From Sipunculus nudus (taxonomy: Eukaryota; Annelida; Sipuncula; Golfingiida; Sipunculidae): a stretch of 64,000 nucleotides of DNA. Location of the stretch: NCBI GenBank assembly GCA_026874595.1, contig CM049318.1, positions 21,863,456-21,927,455 of the forward strand, read 5' to 3'. Under the pieces are notes generated by a model. That model saw only the letters and a list, made by a program, of their open reading frames with translations, made no database searches and was not told the DNA's origin. The position numbers and the translations under genes are program-made. Positions 34,101-44,211 of this stretch are shown piece by piece (the first letter of the stretch is position 1; each line of letters opens with the position of its first letter).

Positions 34101-36602
34101 GGACATTTTTTCTTTGTGCATTTAGTTTTCCCCGTCATGATAGGAGCAGAGACCTTCTCCCTGTGGCACGACATTTGTGTGCATTAGATACCTCTTTACC
34201 GAAAAATTACGATAATCAAACCGACCTTTCCGTCCGGGCACGTCGAACGTGTAATGTAGACTTTTCAGGAGAAAATCAGTGGCAGTTCAGGATGGTTGCC
34301 AAGCCTTTAGACTGCGCATATTACGGAGCAATTAATGATTTTTTCACGACTGAAAATGAAAGCAAGAGCTATATAGTTCTTATAACAATATTATGTAAGA
34401 CCCTGTTGACCTCAAAGCAGCTTTCTTGTTCTTTTTATCAATATCAGTAAAAATAGCAAAATAGCAAAATGGCAAAAATTATCTTGTTCTTATATCAATA
34501 TCATGCAGGATCCTGCTCACCACTGATACAGATATTACACTACACAAAATGATATAATAACTTGTATTTTATGCCTCTCTTTAGCTTTTTTATTTCTGAA
34601 GCCGAGAAACAAGAGATATGCTTTGATAGTTTAATAGGAGTTAAAGTAATACACGTATTGATTTGCTCATATTTCACCAACAGGATAACTTCAGTGCTCT
34701 TCCAATAAGTCTGAATAAAATTCTGTAAGTTATAGAGTCAAGTCACGAAGTCACGAAGGCATGAATATACTTGAAAGCTTTAGTTTACAACTTTTGCATT
34801 TTGTCAGACATTCTTTCAGTTTCAAACTTTTGAATTTTGTTGTATCGCAGTGAGTCAAGAAGTGTCGCACAATGTCGTGTGAGAGGTGGCAGTAACTAAT
34901 TATCATGTTAATTAAGAGTTTATTCGGAACAGTATTAGTATTGTCGGATAACAATCGCATACATTGTGTAAAACATGTATTTTTTAGTTGGCTCGTGTGC
35001 TATAATAGAAAATGAGCTGATTTCAGGCATTCCATTCATTTTATCATATCCTAACTGTTGTTCTAAAGTAAGTTGTTTATAGTATGAATTTTGGTGTTTA
35101 TTTATACTTTGAAATGAAACTGTAACCGTATGTTTTATTCCATACTTATTTTCGTTTCAGTCCTCAGCACCGCGTTAGATATCATGTTCGCCTTTATTTT
35201 CTCATGTGGTGAAGCCAGCAAAAGTAAAGTGGCCATTTTCTTCCGCTGGGTGGCTATATCGGATGCCATCTCGCTGTTTGCTGATGGCTTAACGGGTTTA
35301 TTATCACAGACAATCGCGGTCGCGGACATACCCAGCGTACTCTGTGCGATACTGCTAATTTGCAAGAAGTTTGGAAGCACATCATCATCTCTGACGCAGG
35401 TCAACATCACCGTGAACAGATATATCTGTGTCATGTTTCCTCTGAAGGCCTCAACTTTAGCATCAGTTGGACGGAATAAAAAGGTATATAATCTTTCGTA
35501 TGCATTTAGGTTTGTCTTGTGAATTCAAGGTACCTACATAATAAGAATTCATCATTCTTTTAAAGGAAGTGGTGGTCATTTACATTTGCGTTATTTCCAA
35601 TTGGGTCGAAATTTTATGATTGTCTTACACAGGTTTTACACATATGCGTTTATCCGTTGACAGGTAAATCAGAAGCGGACCCGGGGGGGGGGGGGGGGCC
35701 CAGGGGGTCCGGACCCCCCTTTCTCACCCGAAGCAACCCTTTTTAAAGGGTTTAAGACGAAATTTTGCGGCCTGGACCCCCCCCCCCCCCTTTTTTCGGA
35801 CCTGATGACCTTTTTTTAGGATTTTCATAAGTCCTCCTGGGTTGGACCCCCCCCCCCTTTTCCTAAATCCTGGATCCGCCCCTGTAAATTGTTACTTTTG
35901 GCTTGACAAAGTGCATGGACGATACACACGACTTTCTCTTTTGAAAATACTGTAGAGTTTTATTACATTTAAATGTCAGTTTCTGTTTGGTTCCAGAGTA
36001 TGATGTGCGTGATTTTACTGGCAGTAATCGGCACGGCTTTGCACGTTGCACCCGTCTTAAGCATATGGAAAACACAAAGTTATTGTTTCGACGATCTGAG
36101 CACACTGGAAGATTCTGGAAAACAAAGCACGATTTTACGCTCCACACGGTGGGTTTATTACCTATTGTTTCTTATTGCTCCAACAGTGGCTATTGTTTTG
36201 ATGTCAGTTTGTATCATTCGGAGGCTTGCCGTCCAAAAGCGCAAGCGCAGACAGATGAACCAAACTGGAAACTCATCGTCAAACGTCCGAGTCACGGTGA
36301 ATCTGATGGTGACCATTCTCCTCTACATGTTCATCCATCTCCCGGGATGTGCTGTTGACATCATAAAGACTATGTATGTGTCGCTCCTGGTGCGTACATT
36401 AGCGAAATTCAGCCTTTCCATCAGTTACTTACGCGCATCCAGCGGGATTGTCACGTCCGTGACCTGGATCATCATACTTCAAGACTGTAGAGAAACGTTC
36501 AGGAGGATGTGCAGATTCCTGCTCAGACGTTCAGACGCAGGGGTCCCTGCTCCGAGGGGAGATGCTTTAGCAGCCGGCCATAACAATAAAGATATAACTT
36601 AG
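31031..36602 (+). CDS. Receptor gene 1: signal peptide, 34 x 10-residue mucin-like repeat, eight-Cys ectodomain, rhodopsin-like 7TM
   Basis: Gene-level entry; exons 31031-31117, 32714-34394, 35161-35483, 35997-36602 (2697 nt, 898 residues plus stop). Phases are 0, 1, 0. Order: signal peptide (1-16 or so), repeat TEAFSATDVA (64-403), cysteines at 425, 446, 459, 484, 497, 518, 542, 563, then seven hydrophobic helices from about residue 581. Receptor signs: FAD in TM2, Cys at the start of TM3, NRYICVMFPLKA after TM3 (DRY variant), Pro in TM5 (LIAPTVAI), FIHLP in TM6 and a helix-8-like FRRM after TM7. NPxxY is missing. NQT at 530 is a conserved N-glycosylation site. Probably a plasma-membrane G-protein-coupled receptor with a large glycosylated stalk; ligand unknown. 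A paralog lies 7.5 kb downstream (44131-48299) on the same strand. An alternative would be two separate genes, but the shared TM1-splitting intron argues against it. Confidence 0.85.
31558..31630 (+). repeat. Two poly-C tracts in receptor gene 1 intron 1
   Basis: C runs at 31560-31573 and 31618-31629 separated by an A-run and GGTATG sequence. The intron also carries dispersed repeat A (31905-32320); otherwise nothing recognised. Confidence 0.9.
31905..32320 (+). repeat. Dispersed repeat family A, copy in receptor gene 1 intron 1
   Basis: Aligns with 49800-50260 over its length. Shared blocks are AAAATAGG(T/C)CAG, the GGGCATCTGGCAGCAA.TC stretch, CAAATAAGC.AGAGCTTTGC, AAATGGCGTTTT and ATTAATAT.ACACAGAGGAAGC. 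An inverted copy is at 30045-30320 and a partial one at 52180-52290. Non-coding; possibly a non-autonomous element. Confidence 0.82.
32714..34394 (+). CDS. Receptor gene 1, exon 2 (mucin-like repeats and eight-Cys domain)
   Basis: Acceptor TTTCCAG at 32713 opens phase 0 with GIPPQLAEEELMSNTEF. The repeat array spans 32816-33835, followed by TEKINTGRTTYLDFYHAKDT and the cysteine domain. The domain includes NDVDLSDPDLDESIIF, AETCKKLE, PKNYDNQTDLSVRA and QWQFRMVAKPLDC. The exon ends in phase 1 inside TM1 (SYIVLITIL-F) at donor GTAAGA (34395). Without that splice the frame runs to a stop at 34450, a possible secreted isoform. I do not recognise the cysteine domain. Confidence 0.85.
32816..33835 (+). 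repeat. Coding minisatellite: 34 in-frame 30-bp units
   Basis: Consensus ACAGAAGCTTTCAGTGCTAC…GACGTGGCG encodes TEAFSATDVA. All 34 units keep exactly 30 bp, so frame is never broken. Units 6-13 (32966-33205) recur at units 15-22 (33236-33475), offset 270 bp, with a single base difference seen in this stretch. That implies recent expansion by unequal exchange. The long frames on the other strand and in other phases arise because the unit is a multiple of three. Confidence 0.97.
35161..35483 (+). CDS. Receptor gene 1, exon 3 (TM1 second half to TM3)
   Basis: Acceptor TCGTTTCAG at 35160; phase 1 entry completes Phe, giving ITIL-F-LSTALDIMFAFIFSC (TM1). Then AIFFRWVAISDAISLFADG (TM2), VLCAILLICKKFGSTSSSLT (TM3) and VNRYICVMFPLKA. 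Ends phase 0 (GRNKK) at donor GTATAT. Confidence 0.86.
35680..35880. repeat. Poly-G/poly-C flanked repeat in receptor gene 1 intron 3
   Basis: G17 tract, then CCCCCCTTTCTCACCCGAAG, AATTTTGCGGCCTGGACCCC, GACCTTTTTTTAGG and GGTTGGACCCCCC. A related copy is at 58722-58866 (AATTTTGCGG, AAGGACCTTCTTTCCAG, GTTTGGACCCC). The ends carry G-run versus C-run complementarity, so the element could fold back. Confidence 0.75.
35997..36602 (+). CDS. Receptor gene 1, exon 4 (TM4 to C-terminus)
   Basis: Acceptor GGTTCCAG; phase 0. Encodes SMMCVILLAVIGTALHVAPV (TM4), an extracellular loop with Cys (SYCFDDL), YYLLFLIAPTVAIVLMSVC (TM5), basic loop 3 (RRLAVQKRKRRQMN), VRVTVNLMVTILLYMFIHLP (TM6), SYLRASSGIVTSVTWIIIL (TM7) and a basic tail. 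Stop TAG at 36600-36602. Confidence 0.86.
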   Translation, partial: SMMCVILLAVIGTALHVAPVLSIWKTQSYCFDDLSTLEDSGKQSTILRSTRWVYYLLFLIAPTVAIVLMSVCIIRRLAVQKRKRRQMNQTGNSSSNVRVTVNLMVTILLYMFIHLPGCAVDIIKTMYVSLLVRTLAKFSLSISYLRASSGIVTSVTWIIILQDCRETFRRMCRFLLRRSDAGVPAPRGDALAAGHNNKDIT

Positions 36603-37516
36603 GACTTTACAAACCGTGTGTTATTTCACTGCAGATTACTTCTGAACAAAGGAAACAGTATACTTATGTTATCATGGAAACGTAAATCCCCCGCTCTACC
36701 GATAATCGTAAAACAAAGTAAATGACACTTGCAATAAAAATCTGCGGCAAAATGTAGGCATTAATACTTTTCTCGATGGCAATCGGGTTGGCAACCGGCA
36801 GATATATGATTGAAAACGGGCTTTAGGTAAGCACTGACACCAGTGCCAGTCCTGAAGGTCGAATATTTTAGAAATGCTGGCTACTGAACTAGAAAGAGAG
36901 ATATTCGTCTATAACTGGTACGAGAACTGAACTTATCTGGTTGGTCTCAGTCTTGCCTTTGCTTTATGTGGGTTCCTCATCTGGAGACGGGAGGATGGTG
37001 TTTGTGTACTGGAGTGTACCAGTGTTTCTTAACTAGTTGCTGGCTATAGCCTTGATTTACACCTGAGACTCATCGCAAAAATGTTGCCCGCGCACCAAAC
37101 AAAAAGGCGCCAGACTGGCACACTCCACAAGGGTTCCTGTAAAAGACCTAATTTATTTTGCACTAGGTAGTGTAAGTTGCACTTAATTTTAAAATTAGAT
37201 TGGAACCTCCCATCAAGGGATATAATAAGGAAAATAAATGATAACGTTTATTTGTTGATGGACTTGTATCTGCCACATTTTTTTTTCAATATACTTTACT
37301 GCGGTAGTGTCCTACGAAGAGTAATATGATAAACCTCATTAGCATATATTAAAAGTATATGATAAATCTGCCCTGCACATTTTTTGAACTCGGTCTCGGT
37401 AAAGTTCCTTTAATTGCATCCCTTCAAAAATTGAAAAATTTAATATATTCGAACACACATCTTGCAGTAACTATGATAAAATTTGGTGTTTTATATTCAG
37501 TATCTGTAAGCATTAT

Positions 37517-37519
<3 letters not shown>
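36603..37519. other. 3' flank of receptor gene 1; nothing further recognised
   Basis: AT-rich sequence without a clear gene. AACAATAAA just before the stop codon could serve as a polyadenylation signal only for a very short 3'UTR; no better AATAAA context was identified. Confidence 0.4.

Positions 37520-37570
<51 letters not shown>
37520..37570 (+). repeat. (TA)n microsatellite
   Basis: About 25 TA units. Confidence 0.97.
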
Positions 37571-37572
<2 letters not shown>

Positions 37573-38129
37573 CCTTAATAAAGTACTCTTGCACTGTCAT
37601 AAGAAAAAAAAGTAACCTTGGTTTAATTCATGGCGTAATATTATGAACTTTGTGTCATTTGATGTCTGGTTCAGTGTTAATGTTCAGTAGTCGATCTATT
37701 TAAAATTCTACATGTATTGCTTATTTGTGTCATTAAGTACTAATCTATAATTTTGGAAAGTATATACAGGTCATCAGTTTCACTGATCAGGACTGCATTT
37801 GGAAATTTTAGCAAGGTCAGCGATCGATCAAGCATTGATTCGGAAACTACACTAACTTTTTTTCTAATTGTTCCAGAAAAATAATTCAATATTTTTCTTT
37901 AATTTATTGTGTTAAATAAAGGTCTTTTCTCACACTAAGGGGATTGTTTTGAATGATTATTTTTATCCATATATACATCTTTGCGCAGTCTCAGATAATC
38001 AACAAGGCAGTTAAGAAAATTTAATTTGAACCAGACGTGCATTTCAGCTTTGGCTAACGACACGAGTAAACATTTTAAATAGCGACGTAAAAACTTTTAT
38101 CCTTTCATACAAACATCGATATGACAAGA

Positions 38130-40160
38130 ACTTACTGTTCAAATAACTATCACCACCATCACTGTTCTCTCCACCAAGGTTTCCACCACAACCAGTGTTC
38201 GCTCCACCACGACCCCCAGCACTGGTCTCACAACCACCGTTCCCGCTACCACCAACATCACCACTGTTCCCACTACAACCAATAACAATGTTCACACCTA
38301 CACCGGGAGTGTTCCCAACAGCAACACCAGTGTTTAGACCATCACCACTACCAGTGTTCCCATCACCACATTTCCCACCACCATCACTGTTTTGATCACC
38401 ACCAGTGTTCACAACATCATCACAGTGTTCCTACTAGCCGTGAGAAACCGACTGTAAGCCTACTTGAGTCGTGATACAAGCAATATGGAGGAATGCATCG
38501 CAGTGGTCTTCCATCATGTTACATTCATATTGTGGTTAACAACCCATATTCTTAACGTTATGCTTCGAATAATGCATTAACGCAAGAGAATACAAGTGAA
38601 CTCACAACCCAAACTGAAACCCCGTCTCTATGGTAACGAGTCATTTCCTGTATCGATCGCGTACAAGTTGGCTGCGTCCAGTTACCCGTGCGAGCCATGC
38701 CTGTATTCATGCGGTCAGAAATTCAATAAACATGCGGAGGGGTTCACCAATATGCTAAGTTAAAACGGAAATGTAGGCCATGTGGCGTTGTCAAAAGTGA
38801 TGAAAATGTTTGCATCGTCATGGGCCTTATAATGAGATCCTCAGACCTAAATGTAAAGGCACTATGGGAGCCAGTTATCTGGTCGTAATGTCAGAGGGCC
38901 GATATGATGTATGATAAATGTTCCTACTATCACATGTGATTCGACTATCATCACCACCACCCACACCCCCACCATAGTTAACATCGCCACCAACACTGTT
39001 CCAACGACCACCCCCTCTGTTGCCACCAAAAGCTGCACCACCAACGTTTCCACCACTATAAATGTTCACACCAGCACCACAAAGCCACCAGTTAACACCA
39101 CTAATGTTCCAACCACCTCAGTTCCCACCACCAGCACCACTGTCCCCTTTGCCACCGTTTCCACCACCAACAGTAGTGTTCCGTTCATCACTACCACTAC
39201 CCACATCCCGACTACTTACCACCACGACACCACCACTGTTATCACCACCATACCACCGTCAGCACCACAACAACTATCAGTTCTAATCAATACTGTTCTC
39301 GCCATCACCAGTTCCATCCACGAATGTTCCTAGTTAGTACCACCACCATTGTTTCTACCACCACCACCACGCCACAGTCAATGTTACCACCACCAACAGT
39401 GTCCAAACTACTAGTGTTCCAACCACTTAAGTACCGACAACCACTGTTCCGACCATCACCACCACCACCATTGTGTCAACGACCACCACTGTTCGCACCA
39501 CCATAACCACTGTTCCCCCATCATATTCCCTCCACCACGACCACCTGCACTGTTCCTACAACTACCGTTCCCACTGCCACCATCATAACCACAACTGTTA
39601 CCACAACAAACAACAATAATGTTCACACCATAACCACCACTAGTGTTCCCAGCAACAAAACCACCGGAAGTTCCCTACACCACCTTCCCCACCGACACCA
39701 GTGATAACAGCACTACGAAACCACAGTCAGTGTTCCCAAAAGCACCGGGGTCACATTCACCACCAACAACAATGCTTCCATCACCAACCACCACCAGTAC
39801 TCACACCACCACGTGTTCACACCACCACGATCAGCAGCACTGTTCCAACAATGTGTTCACACCAATGTACACCACACCACAAATAATGTTCCCAGTATCA
39901 CCACAACCACCGCCAGTTCCGTCCACCACGTTTTCCAGCACCACCATTTCTCACCGCTGTGCCTAGTACCACAGTTCCCACCATCCACACCAACACAACC
40001 TTCACCACACCACACTCAAGCGTTCCTCCCACCACCAATGTTCCCACCACCAAATTGTCGACACCTAGAGTGTTCACATCACCAATACTACAACCATTTT
40101 CTCTCCACCACTACCAAGTGTTCCCATCATAGAAACGAAAGGATAAACAAGGCAAGACAA
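38130..40160 (+). repeat. Imperfect CCACCA / GTTCC minisatellite, about 2 kb
   Basis: Degenerate repetition of CACCACCA(N) with GTTCC(C/A) every 15-45 bp across 38140-38430 and 38930-40130. Plus-strand frames are Thr/Pro-rich and minus-strand frames Gly-rich, with scattered stops in every frame, so non-coding is most likely. Interrupted by an insertion at 38437-38918. Confidence 0.88.
38437..38918 (-). mobile_element. 482-bp insertion in the minisatellite, flanked by an 11-bp direct repeat (family B)
   Basis: TGTTCCTACTA occurs at 38426-38436 and 38919-38929, consistent with a target-site duplication. The host motif GTTCC makes partial coincidence possible. The insert matches, in reverse orientation, 49545-49800: GCGTCCAGT, CTCTATGGTAA, CACAACCCAAA.TGAAA and the GCTTGTATCAC region. 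A further relative is at 46735-46920. Confidence 0.7.
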
Positions 40161-40169
40161 TTTTAATGA

Positions 40170-41148
40170 CATGGTACTGTTACGAGAATGTGAAATGGTA
40201 AATACATGGTTAACGACTTATGACATTTTTATTTATTTTTATAATGTCATAGAATTTTTCTAGCATTTTGGCATAAAATTGTTAGGTTATTGACATCATG
40301 TTTGCCATGACGAAGAAATACAACAAAGAGCAACTATAATGACAATCCTGCTTGTGAGCTCCATGAAATATGCCACATGAAAAAAAATAAAAATCAACTA
40401 GAAGCAAGGATGAGGTCCCTTGGTATTTCTTCAAGGTAAGTTTGTATATTTGGTTTTGCCAGCGTCACCCAGTTTCTCAGCAATTTTTTTATTTTAACAT
40501 ACCCAGGCTGTTTGCTGTTAACAGTTACCTTTGCGTTTGGGTTGTTCTGCTTTTGATTGCTTTTTAGGTGATATTTAGAACTTCGTGTGCATATTTGTTC
40601 ATGCCTTTGCCTCTTCTTAAGACAAAATGAAGTCACAATATTTTTACATTTTAAATTATCTTGCCAGTGCCGTGCTTGATGATATAATATTTCTTCTTAC
40701 ATTGACAGTGTGTATTTAAACAAGCTTTATTCAGTCTTAAGAGATGGTGCATAAATTCAAGCAAAATATGAAAACTTTACTCAGCATCAAGTACTAAAAC
40801 AAAGGGGAGGCAATTGTGATAAACTAGATATGAAGATTGCCTCAGAATTTCTGACGTTTCGATTTGACATAGCACGTTCATAACTGACATCACATTACGA
40901 AGGTCGAGAAAGTATAATAAGAGTAAAGTGCTTATTCCAGTATATGAAATGAATACGCAATCAGACAGAAACACAAGATCTGGTAGACTATTAAGGCAAT
41001 ATTTTCGTGCACTGCCACTGGAGGATAAATGTAGGTTAAACCTCCCATAAAGAAATGAGATAACTGTTTTTGATATTTTTCTTTTGTTTCCAGCAAATCT
41101 TAATTCGTCTGAAAATCTTCTTCGGGGAAAAAGATGATAAAATAAATG

Positions 41149-41150
<2 letters not shown>
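40170..41150. other. Intergenic; nothing recognised
   Basis: AT-rich DNA with short open frames lacking recognisable content. Confidence 0.4.
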
Positions 41151-41195
<45 letters not shown>

Positions 41196-41430
41196 ATATA
41201 TAGAATATGATGAAATAAGAACATGACAAATGACAACGACCATCTTATGATATGCTATATTGATCAATAACTGGAGAGCCCCACACAGTGCTGGATGAAC
41301 AGACAAATATGCAATCGGATAAATATACAGTAAAGCCTCGAAATTACGACAACCAACCGGGTCACGATAAAGTGGTCGGATTTCCGGGGTAATCGCTTAA
41401 GTGAGGTTTGAATATCTTACAACAGCTCGT
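41151..41430. repeat. (TA)n microsatellite and pogo-like terminal fragment
   Basis: TA/TTTA array at 41151-41202. At 41330-41420 ACAGTAAAGCCTCGAAATTACGACAACC and GTGGTCGGATTTCCGGGGTA match the terminal regions of the pogo-like elements at 41972 and 44634. No matching right end was found. Confidence 0.65.
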
Positions 41431-41654
41431 TGTTAACTTAACGGTACGATTTTAACCTTAAGTGGTCGTGCAGGACACAGAGCTATTCAATATAATTTAG
41501 AATTACTTATTATGTTTTCAATCTAAATCTACATAAAAATACAGGAAATTGAAATTATACTTTTGTATAATTGTATTTGTTAATACTGAAAAAAAACGAG
41601 TTTCAAATATATGATATAGAGAGCGAAGGAAATCGGGCGAATGAAAAAGTGGAT

Positions 41655-41742
41655 AATACGAGGCTGCCTGAACAGTACAACTTACAAGGCTGGCTGAACA
41701 AGCAAGGCTGGCTGAACAAGACAAGGCTGGCTGAACAAGTGT
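41655..41742 (+). repeat. Short tandem GGCTGGCTGAACAAG
   Basis: Four imperfect copies of GGCTG(G/C)CTGAACA(A)G with small variation between 41660 and 41738. Confidence 0.75.
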
Positions 41743-41909
41743 TAATGCAGATGTAGGGTCATTATTCAAAATATAACTGGATGAAGAACTGGTGCAGAAG
41801 TGATATAAAGTCTGGAGATTGTTTAATTATATAGGTCAAGAAAAATTTGTCCAAGATGTTACCCTACCAAAACATTTCCAATTGGATGGGAAATTCATGT
41901 GGTTTACAA

Positions 41910-41911
<2 letters not shown>

Positions 41912-41968
<57 letters not shown>
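41912..41968 (+). repeat. (TA)n microsatellite, left flank of pogo-like element
   Basis: TA array ending directly at the CAGT terminus of the element at 41972. Confidence 0.97.
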
Positions 41969-41970
<2 letters not shown>

Positions 41971-41971
41971 A

Positions 41972-42924
41972 CAGTGAAATCCCGCTAACGCGACCACCTG
42001 TGGGACCAGGCAAACTGGTCGTGTTAGCGGGGTGGTCGTGTAAGCGGGATGCTTGTACATAAGTCTGCCAATATTAACGCAGGCGACAATATGGGTATTT
42101 AAGTTAAATGTGAAGTTGTTGTCCCTGTTTAATTTAAAATTTAAAATATAAAGAAAAATAACAAACATGAATTTGATTGAAAAGTTTAATTAGCATAGAA
42201 ATAAAACACACAAATGAAAAAGAAATAGATTGACTAAGCCATAATACAAGTCAATGGGCATTGTATAAAATGTACAATCTAAACTCGTTCAAAATATGCA
42301 TCCAGTGTTGACTTCTTTCAGTGCTTCACTTTGCAGCTTTTCCTCAAGTTGACTCATGGACTGCCATAACATATTAACTTATTTGTTCTGACTTGCTTTA
42401 CTATGACGATATTCAGAAAAGTTGAGAAGACATGTTAAAGAAACGGTTAATTGCTAACAAGAAAGGCTAATAGGTTGGGCGGCATTATGAACAAGCATTA
42501 AAGTGGCTGGGCAGATAAAAGCGGGCTTTCTTACGTGCCTGGCTAATTAAATACGGAATATTATCTAAGTCCAAGCTGAGCGATAAGCGAATCACCTGCT
42601 CAACAGGCCGCGGTCGCCACGGGCCAGTGGTCGTGATACGGCTTGTTAACTACGGGCTATTATCTAAGTCTAAGCTAAGCGATGTTTATCTGCTCAATGG
42701 GCCGATGTCGCCACGTGCCAGTGGCCGTGATACGGAGGCTCATCTGACGGTCGGGACAAAAAAAGGTGGTCGTTGGTCGTGATGGGGGGGGGGGGGGGGG
42801 GGGCGTGAGGGTGGTTGTTTTACTTAAGTTTTTTATATGATAATTTTATAAGACAATTCTTGGACCAAGAAAATTGGTCGTGTTAGCGGGATGGTCGTTT
42901 TACTGGTCGTCATGTGGGAGTTAA

Positions 42925-42927
<3 letters not shown>
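41972..42927. mobile_element. Pogo/Tigger-like non-autonomous element, about 956 bp
   Basis: Left end CAGTGAAATCCCGCTAACGC with GACCACC. The right end in reverse complement reads CAGTTAACTCCCACATGACGACC. Sub-terminal GGTCGTGTTAGCGGG(G/A)TGGTCGT occurs at both ends. CAGT termini with TA target sites are typical of pogo/Tigger elements. No transposase frame is visible, so it is non-autonomous. A G20 tract sits at 42784-42803. (TA)n arrays abut both ends. Confidence 0.7.

Positions 42928-42928
<1 letters not shown>

Positions 42929-42987
<59 letters not shown>
42929..42987 (+). repeat. (TA)n microsatellite, right flank of pogo-like element
   Basis: TA array starting immediately after the element's right terminus AACTG. 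Confidence 0.97.
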
Positions 42988-42988
<1 letters not shown>

Positions 42989-43514
42989 CTTTGTGAGGTT
43001 TGAAATGATTAGTATGTGATCATGGCCGCTTGAATCTAAACGATGGTGATACTAATAGTTCAATAATGAATACTGGATTCAGTGTAAACAAACTGTTAAA
43101 CTTACTGGAAAAAAAATTAAGAACCATGTATTTGACACCTCTAACTTTAAATTTAAATTAAGGATGATATCCTGATGCTTCAAGGTAGTTAAACAAATGT
43201 CTCCAATTACTATTTTTATAGCTGCGAATTTGGATGTGTGGTATATTCTTATATTCTGATGAGTATTAAAGTAAAGTGAAGTCCAAAATATGCTAACAAG
43301 AATAGAGCTGCTGACTCAGCATTTACTTAACTTTTCTAACAGAGTTGCGCACTGATACAACGTATCAATGTGACAGAAAGAAAATTTTACCTTGATAGGA
43401 TATCAATTAAAATGTTTAAATGTATACATCTTTAAAGTTTCAGAAGTCATATATCTGTGCTCATGCATTATTTAATTTGATTTTCGATAATACACTCCAA
43501 TATTAAAACAGTAG

Positions 43515-43810
43515 TTACAAGAGCACCTCAAACGTGCATAATACGCCCATCGTATGTCTTTATATTCAGAAAATAATATTGAAATACTTGATTTCCGTTT
43601 GTTACCTCTATGGGGAAATATACTTTACTTTTAAACCCTTATGCTTATTGTAATATATTTGAAATATGCTACACAGACAATAACAGGGATATATTTAATG
43701 TGTCTGTTTATAAAACGTCCCCACTTTGTTTACCCTCTCACTGCGAGTCATCCCATTCCCCCCCCCCCCCACCCCTCAGCACCCTTGAAGATAAATTGAC
43801 GCCACTGCTT
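43515..43810. repeat. Two repeat fragments upstream of receptor gene 2
   Basis: 43518-43560 (CAAGAGCACCTCAAACGTGCATAATACGCCC) is the 5' end of the TGACCTCTGACCT family. 43744-43808 (TGCGAGTCATCCC, poly-C, CCCTTGAAGATAAATTGACGCCACTG) is a right end of the element at 63033-63538. Confidence 0.75.
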
Positions 43811-44130
43811 GTTTGAAAACTAAAATGATAAAATTACCAGGATAATATTACACCTAGCAGCAGAGAAAATAATAGGATTTGATTTAGATTAAACAGGTAT
43901 GATAATCTCACCTCACAAATAACCAGTTCCTATATTTTCAAATTACCCGAAACATTAGAGGTAGGTGTGGTACACAATGATACTTTGGGCGTACCTTCAG
44001 CTTCGCGTAAACGCCCAAGTAATGATTTAATATCGTAAAGCAGTCAAAACTACTTGTTGCTTCACTTTTTCACATTTCCAGCAAAGACATTAATTGTGAA
44101 ATACCTGTAGAGAAGACACACGGAATCAAG

Positions 44131-44211
44131 ATGTCTCTGTTCTGGGTGTTAATCCTATGGCTGTTTGTTGTTCACTTACAAGCTAGAGCACGAGCTGATC
44201 ACGTAATCTTG
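44131..44211 (+). CDS. Receptor gene 2, exon 1 (signal peptide)
   Basis: MSLFWVLILWLFVVHLQARA followed by RADHVIL: a clear secretory signal, with cleavage likely near AxA. Ends phase 0 at TTG|GTGGGT (44212). A TTTCCAG at 44080 just upstream could end an intron in the 5'UTR. No TATA box is obvious. Confidence 0.82.

Noticed and set aside
35863-36358. Frames of 94 and 123 codons overlapping receptor exon 4
   Set aside because: Shadows of the 7TM exon in other phases. The same applies to 47423-47620, 47724-47909 and 47897-48106.
38044-40166. Gly-rich minus-strand and Thr/Pro-rich plus-strand open frames
   Set aside because: All fall in the CCACCA/GTTCC minisatellite, have no start context or splice signals, and are broken by stops.
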